From: Atriophallophorus winterbourni | Lineage: Eukaryota; Platyhelminthes; Trematoda; Plagiorchiida; Microphallidae | Direction of reading: 5' to 3' | Length of the DNA stretch: 64,000 nucleotides | Assembly (NCBI GenBank): GCA_013407085.1 | Contig: JACCGJ010013630.1 | Location: 1 to 64,000, forward strand | Part shown: positions 57,101-64,000 of the stretch, one piece after another | Layout: every line of letters begins with the position of its first letter | Position numbering within the stretch: position 1 is the first letter of the stretch | Notes under the pieces: generated by a model | Databases searched by the model: none | What the model was told of the DNA's origin: nothing | Seen by the model: the letters and a program-made list of their open reading frames with translations, nothing else | Made by a program: the position numbers and the translations under genes

Positions 57101-60100
57101 AACAAGATCAAGCGATGAAATAGATAAAAATAACCAATCTTTTGATGTTCACTGACAGACCCAACACCTGCACGAAGCGGTGGATGAGGTGAGCGAGAAA
57201 ACGTAAAACTGAGATGCCATTAAAACCCAAGGATTCACTCGAACCGTATTCTTTGTAACAGTCATATTACGTAATGTAACCAGAATATCGAAGTCTGTCT
57301 GTATGTATGCATGGAATCACAAGCATAGAATCAACCATAATCACACAGGAACACCGCATGTGGGATGAGATATTGTCACGGCGTCAGACCTAGACAAATA
57401 TAAAGTGTCAGCGAGACTCCAGCGTGTTTCCACGTGAAGCAAACTGCCGGTGCAAATAAAGTTGGAATGATGTTGCCTGTGCAGTACACAGATACTGCGT
57501 GATTTGAATAGATACGGTGAAAGCGAGTTAATATTCGATAAGGTTTAGAGTGGTAATTGTATGGTATGGTATGAAAGCCCAAGCCTGATCCAGGCAAAGT
57601 GCCGCACAGTCAGACTGCACATGGGCTGAGATATTGTCAGGTTGCACAGGCCTAAGCAGATATGACAAAATAAATAGAAAGAAATGATAGTGAGACTCCA
57701 GCCTGTTTCAGCATGCAGCTCACTACCGGTGGCCAATCATTTTAGCACGATGTTAGCCGCACAGCACAGAAATACTGCACGATTGCATATCCGTGCAATG
57801 GTAATTGTATGAGACAGGATGACTGCTCCAATGAATAATCCATAGAAATGAAATAAATAAACATTCGTGCCATACTCATTCAGAATAACACACACGTGTT
57901 TAATGCTACAAAGCCATTGTATTGCAGAGACCAGATGTGGCTGTGCTGTCAAGACCCGTAAGAGTACTAGCGGAATAACAACTAGTGATTACCTACCGAA
58001 TTTAATGTAAAATACATAATACATACACCGTGTTATATAAGGAGCAGGGTATAAAAGCAGGACATTGAACATAGTGAAAAAGCGGACGCTAGAATAACCA
58101 TGCCACCAAAATGACCTACCGAGGGATTTGCTCTCGTGTTTGTCCACGATGGCAAAACTAAAAGTGAAGAGGTAGAGGGACTTGAAACATTCGGGGTTGT
58201 TTTGGACTTCCTCAACCAGCGCGGGGAGGGCGGATCGCAAAGAATCGATTGAATCACAGCTGTGCAAAAGCGAAAATAAAACAACCTACATCGGAACTGA
58301 AAGTATGAGAGCGGTTCAGAATGATAATGATGTGGATAAACAGTAGGACTAGGGCTGTTGCGTTCAAGAAGTGTATGTAAGTATAAAAGCAGAAGCCTGA
58401 TCCAGACAAAGTGCCGCACAGTCATAGTCTGCACGTGGGATAAGATACTGTCAGGTTGCCCAGGCCTAGACAGATACGAGAAAGAAATTAGAAATGAAAC
58501 TGAGACTCCAGCGTGTTTCAACATGCAGCTCACTACCGGCAGGCCAATCAATTTAGCATAAAGGTGAAATAAACGAAAGTATGGCCGAATAGCTGCTGTG
58601 GATAGACTGAATGATTGACTGGGCAGATGATTGAATCAACTGTTGCTTCGTCCTGGTGTAAATTATTTTATTGAAGATATTTTGAGTTGAAAATACCGAA
58701 AATAAACAAAGTGATAAATATGCTGCCTACTTTAATTCTCGGAAGCCACGAAAAAATTCTTCCCGAGTAAATTCTCCCTGTGTTTTGGCACCGAATTTCC
58801 ATGCCAAAACCAGGACGGACAAGCTGGCTGGGTCAATTTGTAAATCTCTGACAATGAAATGTTCCATTCCTGTTGTCAAAATCCGTTCCGGGCATTGAGG
58901 ATCTACGAATAACGGAATGGAAAATGAATGAGAAAATGTGTCTAATATAAATATAACTAAGCACCTCCGTATCTAGTTAATATCTATGTATCTATCTATC
59001 TATTTGCACATTCCCTTCATAACTATCTAGGCGCGAGCAACCTGACAGTACTTTAGACTGTGCGGCACTGACTGGATCCAGGCTTGTGACTTCATATATC
59101 ATACCTACATCTGTCTATCCACTTGTTAATTTCTCTATTTATTTATATAGAGGCCATGAAAAAAACTAAATTAAACAGATAAACAAGCGAAATTAGACAA
59201 TAAATAACCTCCAGTAAAGTAGGTTGAGATGACTATACATAACACCGATTAGGTGCTTCAGCGCAGTAAAACCACTTATTGAGAGTTGACAAAGCCAACA
59301 AGCATATCGCAAATACAGTTTTATACAAAGCATAGTCGTTATCCGTAAGAGTGAGAAGTTGAATTATTCTCAAATCAGAAATCAGACAGCGGCATACAAG
59401 TATAACTTTGTTTACCAATTTACCGCTGTCTCAAGGATCACTGAACCCGATCTTACAGTCTCCACCTGATAACGACAAACAGTCAGAAATCGGTTAAGGT
59501 GTGTAAGGGATGGGAATGTGAGCATCACAATATATTAGTCTTTTATAGGCGTCTCGAGCGCTTGACCAGGAATCACTTTGTGATTTGAACATCGTGGTTC
59601 TTTGTAAGAACCTTATTCATACAAGTGTGACTTTGTTAACCACTTTACCATTGTTTCAAGGCTCAGTGAACCTGATCTTACTGTCTCCACTTGATGACGG
59701 CAAACCGCCAGAAACCGATTATGTTGTGTAAAAGATGGGGATGTGAACATCACTATATATCAGCAATCAGACATTTTACCATGCAGATATGGGATCGCCA
59801 TGGTCTTTTAAACATGATATCCCGCAATTAACTTCTTTAATTAACTAATTAAGATCGATTTGATTTGAAACAAAGGCGCTAAATAAAAACGTCCGAACAC
59901 GAATACAATCTTAACTTCGGTGACGTGATGTTTATAAAGTCATCTAGAATAGAGCACAAGTTGTCAGTCTTGGCTAAAAGGTATATATGATGGGGTTGAA
60001 ATACATCAACAGTACCCCTGTAGCGTTGAAATAGCTGCTCGATTTTGGCCACATTAACAGGTTGTCCGGCGTTTATTGCATTTTGCCTGTAGAAAAAATC

Positions 60101-60220
60101 GATCGCTTGTTCCATTTTCCAATTGGTCGACTGCAGGCATTGAATTGCTACTTTTTCTGAGCATTGGGTTATTTCATGAAAACGGCGAACCCGCTCACGT
60201 TGCGAGGAGCTGAGTTTGAA
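48039..60220 (-). CDS. DCUN1D: DCN1-like protein (DCUN1D), six of its coding exons
   Basis: Scaffold-type co-E3 for cullin neddylation: it binds cullin and NEDD8-charged UBC12. Exons on the - strand: 60220-60016, 58902-58731, 58259-58120, 54702-54620, 53427-53331 and 48130-48039 (stop TGA). Phases agree at every junction, giving about 262 codons against 259 in human DCUN1D1. Residues 1-45 here form the UBA domain (Gln-Arg-Glu-Arg-Val-Arg-Arg-Phe, and Asn-Trp-Lys-Met-Glu-Gln-Ala). The PONY domain follows. The acidic-Ala-acidic cullin contact (human Asp211, Ala235, Asp241) is present as Arg-Asp-Thr-Trp, Glu-Gly-Ala-Trp and Leu-Ile-Asp-Glu. The intron after 54620 starts GCAAGT (GC-AG). The first coding exon, with the ATG, lies above 60220 and was not found. 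No stop or shift, so a functional gene. Confidence 0.93.
48550..48640 (-). repeat. R2 repeat fragment in DCUN1D intron
   Basis: 'actgacagtaccttagcca' and 'gatcagacttgatctttcat', diverged. Confidence 0.55.
49360..51000 (+). mobile_element. CR1-like non-LTR retrotransposon in DCUN1D intron
   Basis: On the + strand, antisense to DCUN1D. It starts with an endonuclease tail (Arg-Pro-Ser-Val-Leu-Asp-Leu-Val and Asp-His-Ser-Val-Leu-Val). RT pieces follow: Ala-Asn-Tyr-Arg-Pro-Ile-Thr-Leu-Leu at 50150, Tyr-Leu-Asp-Ile-Ser-Lys-Ala near 50310, and a Trp-Leu-Arg-Asp-Tyr-Leu-Ser block at 50380. It ends with the post-RT Lys-His-Ala-Val-Glu-Val-Trp-Ala and Arg-Leu-Arg-Arg-Leu-Gly-Leu near 50900. The RT active-site Asp pair is deleted. 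Heavily decayed. Confidence 0.72.
51480..52560 (+). mobile_element. Non-LTR retrotransposon fragment in DCUN1D intron
   Basis: Frame-shifted remains of an RT: an entry-like Ile-Ile-Val-Pro-Ala-Phe-Lys near 51670, Ala-Phe-Arg-Arg-Pro-Thr-Leu-Ala-Val near 51890, and the post-RT [10 protein letters not shown] with Asn-Gly-Arg-Ile-Pro-Arg near 52060-52120. The last block is the same type as 56350-56830. No intact frame. Confidence 0.55.
53331..53427 (-). CDS. DCUN1D: DCUN1D exon, PONY domain (Asp211 part)
   Basis: 97 nt, phase 0 to phase 1, between ATGACTTTTGCAG and GTATGC. Encodes [15 protein letters not shown] and Asp-Met-Ser-Asn-Tyr-Asp-Pro-Glu, among the most conserved parts of the family. 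Confidence 0.95.
53850..54290 (-). mobile_element. Possible non-LTR retrotransposon fragment
   Basis: A - strand block reads [12 protein letters not shown], like the post-RT Trp-x-Gly-His-Val motif of RTE-type proteins. The rest is unreadable. Lies in a DCUN1D intron. Confidence 0.35.
54620..54702 (-). CDS. DCUN1D: DCUN1D exon, PONY domain helix
   Basis: 83 nt, phase 1 to phase 0. The acceptor is CATTTTCCTAG. It encodes [12 protein letters not shown] and Arg-Phe-Arg-Tyr-Leu-Asp-Leu-Trp. The following intron begins GCAAGT, a typical GC donor (CAG before it). A GT five bases downstream would break the frame with the next exon. Confidence 0.95.
54985..55075 (+). repeat. R2 repeat copy in DCUN1D intron
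   Basis: 'aagcctgatccaggcaatgtg', 'cgcacagtcagagactgcac' and 'atactgtcaggttgcccag'. Confidence 0.72.
55475..55955 (-). other. Coding-like block of unknown nature in DCUN1D intron
   Basis: The - strand frame 55953-55618 is protein-like ([14 protein letters not shown]), and a second frame of the same strand is also open with a Phe-Glu-Ile-Pro-Tyr-Gly start. It is probably a frame-shifted retroelement piece; no domain recognised. Confidence 0.3.
56290..56390 (-). repeat. R2 repeat copy, reverse
   Basis: 'gtctgggcaacctgacagta', 'gtgcggcactttgccgaatc' and 'caggctac'. Confidence 0.65.
56350..56830 (+). mobile_element. Non-LTR retrotransposon C-terminus with zinc finger
   Basis: After frame-shifted post-RT sequence, the 56560-56823 frame encodes [19 protein letters not shown], a basic helix and a C2H2-like C-terminal finger (Cys-Gly-Arg-Asp-Cys ... 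His-Ser-Lys-Ser-Cys). This is the ORF end of a non-LTR family that recurs in many animals. The upstream RT is missing. Antisense to DCUN1D. Confidence 0.68.
56995..57075 (-). repeat. R1 repeat fragment, reverse
   Basis: 'ccatcaggtggagaagacaag' followed by 'ttagactcagtgagtcttga', part of reverse R1. Confidence 0.5.
57310..57450 (+). repeat. R2 repeat copy
   Basis: 'catggaatcacaagc', 'gtgggatgagatattgtca', 'gacctagacaaatata' and 'gagactccagcgtgtttcca' in R2 order. Confidence 0.62.
57565..57795 (+). repeat. R2 repeat copy, longest unit
   Basis: A complete R2: 'aagcctgatccaggcaaagtg', 'ccgcacagtcagactgcac', 'gtcaggttgcacaggcctaag', 'gagactccagcctgtttcagc', 'tgcagctcactaccggtggc' and 'caatcattttagca', plus an extension ('ttagccgcacagcacagaaa') shared with 41968. 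Confidence 0.75.
58120..58259 (-). CDS. DCUN1D: DCUN1D exon, start of PONY domain
   Basis: 140 nt, phase 2 to phase 1, between TTTTGCACAG and GTAGGT. Encodes [15 protein letters not shown] and Tyr-Leu-Phe-Thr-Phe-Ser-Phe-Ala. Confidence 0.95.
58385..58560 (+). repeat. R2 repeat copy
   Basis: A full R2 unit between two DCUN1D exons: 'gcctgatccagacaaagtgc', 'gtcaggttgcccaggcctag', 'gagactccagcgtgtttcaa' and 'gcagctcactaccggc'. Confidence 0.75.
58731..58902 (-). CDS. DCUN1D: DCUN1D exon, linker and first EF-like part
   Basis: 172 nt, phase 1 to phase 2, between TTATTCGTAG and GTAGGC. Encodes [17 protein letters not shown] and Gln-Gly-Glu-Phe-Thr-Arg-Glu-Glu-Phe, aligned with the same place in human DCUN1D1. 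Confidence 0.95.
58981..59004. repeat. ATCT microsatellite
   Basis: About six imperfect TATC units. Confidence 0.75.
59020..59095 (-). repeat. R2 repeat copy, reverse
   Basis: 'ctatctaggcgcgagcaacc', 'tgacagtactttagactg' and 'ggatccaggcttgtgacttc'. Confidence 0.65.
59395..59615 (+). repeat. R1 repeat copy, first of a tandem pair
   Basis: A full unit from 'caagtataactttgtttacc' to 'gtaagaacctta'; the next unit follows at once. Confidence 0.75.
59618..59760 (+). repeat. R1 repeat copy, second of a tandem pair
   Basis: Starts 'caagtgtgactttgttaacc' and runs to 'gatggggatgtgaacatcac', then breaks off. Confidence 0.75.
60016..60220 (-). CDS. DCUN1D: DCUN1D exon, UBA domain
   Basis: 205 nt, phase 0 to phase 1, between TTTTATTTCAG and GTACTG. 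It encodes [11 protein letters not shown], the Glu-Lys-Val-Ala-Ile-Gln-Cys-Leu UBA helix and [10 protein letters not shown]. It lacks only the few residues expected from the first exon. Confidence 0.95.
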
Positions 60221-61429
60221 CTGAAATAAAATAGTAGTATGAGTCAAGTAAATATACACAACACAAAGTTGGAGGAAACAGATCGTTTAAAATTACTGAA
60301 AAGTATATTCAAAGAAATTTGATTCCATGAGATATGAGACTGTCTCGGTTACATAATCGATGGAGGAAGTTAAAACGGGAAATGATGAAACTACTAATGG
60401 TAAAATCCGAAGGAATCCGTCCCATTACGCTCTTGGATGTATATCCTTAAAATCGTATTGGCGTTAGTGAACGTCGAAAATAATGCAGAAGCTGCGAATA
60501 TCTAACAGCTAAAATGTGTAACCTGGTGCTGACATAAAGGAAATCAACCTTTGGTCCCAATCGAGCATGTTGCCATCAGTACTGGTTGGGGGGCTGCATT
60601 AAGAAATACCGCTCCTTTTGGAATACCTGTATACATTCTTGTTCTTGTAAAATATAGCTAGCATTAAAGCTTCCCGGTACTAAGCCTTCGAATGGAAATC
60701 GGATATCGGTCGAAAAATTCTCTATGTCTGCAGTCCGAAAAATTACCGGACCACCTCGAATAACTCACACTCAATTACTCTGTGTACAACTGCCGATCAG
60801 AGACGGAATACGATTGCGGAGATTATGTGCGCTATATCAGCCTATGGAACCATACAATCATTCGCGATGTCCTCTTGAATTTCGCAGCACATTAACTGAA
60901 ATTCTTCCCAAACGGGGTCAAATACATTCGGGTCCAGAGCACAATAAAGAGCGTAGACGCACAAAGAATGATTTTAAACGAAGATTAGGACGCGATAGAC
61001 AAAGTTGTTGGCTACATTAGGTCCAACAAATAGAAATAGTAAATAATGCCGGCAATGTGCGCATACTCTTCCAACTTATTAAGTTGATAGATCCCAAAAA
61101 GTGTGGGTGAGATTTGTGTTCCGTGATGGTCTGGTTGCAGACATCTTTTTGGAGTTTGAATTAACTTGTGTGTTATTAAGTTAAGTGACGAGGAATGTTT
61201 GTTATAATGCATCACAAGAAAAGGTGCAAAGAAGCTGTCATGTTGATGTCTCTCTAGTGGTTCACAACACTTGATTCAATGCAGGTTTGATTCAAGGTGT
61301 AGGCACTTCATTCCAGTTTGTGATTGTCTAATCTACTAAAGATTCGGTAGATTCTAAGCTCCCATCTTTCCTAGTTTTTTATAATTTTAACGTGTTATGG
61401 ATGTATGACATTCAAGCATTTGATATTCG
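60221..61429. other. Presumed first intron of DCUN1D and flank
   Basis: No supported gene. A 98-codon + frame (60724-61020) is Arg-rich and without motif. The DCUN1D start codon exon should be on the - strand here or beyond, but I could not place it. Confidence 0.35.
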
Positions 61430-62015
61430 CTACCGGTATAATGCTGGGTTCCAAAGGTTATCATAGCCGGGGGTGGCAGTGGGGATAAGCTCCCACTGCT
61501 TATAAAATGCTCCCATATGGCACGCGTCTCAAATAGCCTCTGACAACCAAGTCCAGCTTCTGGCCTGCACGAGTGGCTCCCCCAGCCCGGCGGAACTGCT
61601 TCTACCAACAGGATAAGTAGCGAGGGCGAGTGACTGGCGCCTGAAAAGCAGCTTGCTTCGGGCAGATGGAGCTCGTTAGCCTGGGAGGGCATTTCATCTA
61701 GGGGAAGGAAAACCTTGATTTTAAACCTCCGCTTCCTTGCGGGATACCCGATCGCGGAAACGGCTTCGGGAGAAAACCTTGAGGAAAATTCTAAAACAGA
61801 GTCTGGCAGACGGTAAGTTGGTGCACACCACCTCTTTCTGGCAACTCCCTGCTGCCTTGCAGATTGCACTTGGTTATGCAAAGGCTGGAGAAGCTGACTC
61901 GAACAAACGCCGAGTGTGCTGGGGACGTCGCTTTGTACCCAAATTCCCAAGAATCTTCATTGATGCCGACTCATCCTCCAGGAGGAGATAGTTGCACAAA
62001 AGTAAAGTAAAGTAA
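61430..62015 (+). mobile_element. RTE-like 3' end or SINE with AAAGT tail
   Basis: A GC-richer block, open on both strands, with the abrupt tail 'aaaagtaaagtaaagtaagt' at about 61998-62017. Short tandem tails of this kind are usual for RTE elements. The 61737-61991 frame ends with Arg-Arg-Val-Cys-Trp-Gly-Arg-Arg-Phe-Val-Pro-Lys-Phe-Pro. No RT is present in it. Confidence 0.5.
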
Positions 62016-62019
62016 GTAT

Positions 62020-63160
62020 AATGCTGCCCATGATGAAGATCGAATCAATGAAACCATTCAAGGCTGGTAGCCCTGATGCCATACCACATGTTCTATTCAA
62101 AGGAGGCGGCCAAATCCTGATTAGCAAACTATACCATCTTCTTTTTAAGAGTTGGGAAGAAGCGGTTGTTATACTGACAAAAGCGTGAGATTGCTGCTCT
62201 AAATACCAAAGGATAAATCTCACCCCAATCATAACGAAATTATTAGCGTCAATATGTCTTTGAAGATGAACACCGTATAGGGATTCACAGGTTTAAGAGC
62301 TGACTTCTGTCTCGGCACAGGTAGCGTCGACCACATTTTTACTCTTCGACAGTTCTTAGAACTGTAGCATACTTATCGGCAGCCGACAATAGCTTTCATA
62401 GGGATATTTGACTATGTTGATCGAAATGCCGTGTTTAACACCCTGTTGTGCAAAGATGTTCCGCAAAAGTATGGTAACCTACTGCGTGCGTTTTATGCTT
62501 ATATATCTGGATGTGTTCTTGTTTACAACAACATTTCCCCGGAATTTTCGACCACAAGTGGTGTCATAGAAAGATCTTTGATTTCTTTTCGTCTAATTAA
62601 TTTTGAAATCGATGCTATAATGAAATTACGTAAAGGTGCCTCAAACTTCGAAGTTTACATTACGCCAGTTTTTAAACTTCTCGATTTGAATATACTGATG
62701 ATATCGTTCTGCTTTTCGACTCGTACACAGATGCGCAAGCTTTATCAAACAAGCTAGCTAACACTGTGATGGCATTCGGAATGCATCTTGCACCATTCAA
62801 GTGCAGTGTTTTGCAGTAGGACATCAATTTATCGAACATTCCATTACTGGATAATCAGGCGCTTGAAACTGTAGATGGTTTTACGTATATCATTAATTGA
62901 ATCAAAAATTCTGCATCGTTAGATGAAGGCATCGGTACGCATTTCTAGGACGACTGTAGCATTCCGCAACATAGGTCACCTCTGGCGTCAGAAAAGACTG
63001 TCTCTATTACTCAAGGTTAGAGTCTACAAAGCGAGAGGTTGGGCTTTATGATTATATGGGTGCGAAAAATGTGAACCATGATAAGATATAGCAGTGGTTA
63101 GTTACGCTTCAGGAAACCGTTTAGTGGCGGTCTTGCAGTGAGCAACTTCTAGAGGATTTT
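62020..63160 (+). mobile_element. RTE-like non-LTR retrotransposon, decayed RT
   Basis: Beginning with Pro-Asp-Ala-Ile-Pro (RT entry) near 62070, it shows Ala-Phe-Ile...Asp-Tyr-Val-Asp-Arg-Asn-Ala-Val near 62400. The 62431-62757 frame holds Tyr-Gly-Asn-Leu-Leu-Arg-Ala-Phe-Tyr-Ala-Tyr-Ile-Ser-Gly and Ser-Pro-Glu-Phe-Ser-Thr-Thr-Ser-Gly-Val, as in SR2/RTE-type RTs. After shifts come Gly-Met-His-Leu-Ala-Pro-Phe-Lys-Cys near 62780 and a Phe-Thr-Tyr block. Many stops. Confidence 0.7.
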
Positions 63161-64000
63161 GATTAACCTGGTATGCTGTCAAGTAGAATGACGAGAGAAG
63201 TTTGTCACGATGCATTGTAGTGAAAGCCACAAGGGAGCAATCGCGTCGATATCATCTACTCGTTCACAGAACTTGATTGAAAGCACGCTCCATTCGATGT
63301 GTAGGTGCCCCATTTCTGTTTGCTTGTGCTTACTCTCTTATAAATTCCGTAACCATTAAAGTACCCCATTCCCTATCTTTCAGGATCTTATTTTAACATG
63401 TCTGTATGGCAGTTAACCATCCCTTACTTGTTACTGACGTAATGTTGTCCCGCATGATGATAATTTGGATCAATATAGAACCTAAACTGGGAGAAAAGAA
63501 TAACTAAATCTCCAGATCTTCGAGAATCGTTTTGCAATATGCAGATAACACTACCATACATGCCACACACTAGTGACAAAAATTTACAAATAGTTACATT
63601 CCAAAGAGTAGGCTGGCTAGTTCACGTATTGTGGAACAATCTTTTTCCTACTTAATTCTGCTAACCACTCTTCAATAGTAAAGGTCTTGCTGCATAAGAG
63701 GCCAGGCTCCGACTTGGCTCAAACAGATTTTATGAAAATTAAACTGCTATTAGGATGCCCTTGTCGCGATTCATTTAACCAGGCTTACTATGAGAATGGG
63801 GTTCAAAATTACGTAGTTTTTCATTTTGGCTGCTTTGATGCATTGAACAGAACATCCTAGGTTGTTCTAAATCACACCCCAATGTCTCTCTACAGATAGC
63901 GTTACCCTGTATTCAGATATGCTGTGCATGATGCTTCCCCGTATTAAACAGGAAGTGGGTTCAACACGATCAGGCGTGAAGTTAATCCAAATCAGTATGC
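63161..64000. other. Non-coding stretch at window end
   Basis: No supported gene. The first part may be the tail of the RTE element. Confidence 0.4.

Noticed and set aside
59879..60015. Extension of the UBA exon frame beyond 60016
   Set aside because: Reading on past the GTACTG donor loses all DCUN1D similarity, which resumes at 58902 in the correct phase; the extension is intron.
61387..61950. 187-codon - strand open frame
   Set aside because: It runs across the GC-richer repeat with the AAAGT tail; no domain, and the + strand is also open, as expected from composition.
1..64000. CRISPR arrays, bacterial operons or phage genes
   Set aside because: None seen. Introns, LTR and non-LTR retroelements and eukaryotic genes mark the window as animal nuclear DNA.

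Overview
The window is eukaryotic, AT-rich and intron-rich, and most of it is transposable elements. The repertoire points to a trematode (fluke): a CsRn1-clade Ty3/gypsy element with a Trp-type primer site and C-H-C-C Gag motif, a BEL/Pao element, CR1-like (SR1/Perere type) and RTE-like (SR2 type) non-LTR elements, and host introns of only 28-31 nt. I cannot name the species.

Host genes. (1) On the + strand, 39224-39590, there is an intact RPL37A ribosomal protein gene of 92 codons, split by three introns of 29, 31 and 28 nt. (2) On the - strand, 60220 down to 48039, six coding exons with matching phases encode an almost complete DCN1-like (DCUN1D) neddylation co-E3 of about 262 residues. 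Only the first exon is missing. Its introns are full of repeats and one of them is GC-AG. (3) On the + strand, 3996-11913, a chain of coding-like segments, several joined by phase-1 introns, suggests an unrecognised multi-exon gene.

Mobile elements. From about 15976 to 30400 four LTR elements are nested. Element C (Ty3/gypsy) is split by element A (CsRn1-like, 16320-28273, 461-bp LTRs). Element A is in turn split by element B (BEL/Pao, 17305-20866, 576-bp LTRs) in its gag and by element D (Ty3/gypsy, - strand, 23936-27304, LTRs of about 175 bp) near the end of its pol. All are broken by stops, frameshifts or internal deletions. A CR1-like element with endonuclease and RT follows (31440-34085, -). 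Fainter non-LTR pieces lie at 9120-9620, 11246-11520, 35293-35760, 36640-38475, 41970-42419, 49360-51000, 51480-52560, 56350-56830 and 61430-63160. A second, decayed CsRn1-like element (E) lies on the - strand at 43240-45990.

Interspersed repeats. Two short families recur on both strands. R1 has a unit of about 230 bp, partly in tandem or inverted pairs. R2 is about 180 bp, with at least twelve copies, mostly after 40 kb and often inside DCUN1D introns. The remaining DNA (1-3995, 12761-15759, 39591-42000, 46000-48000, 63200-64000) is AT-rich and I see no supported gene in it.
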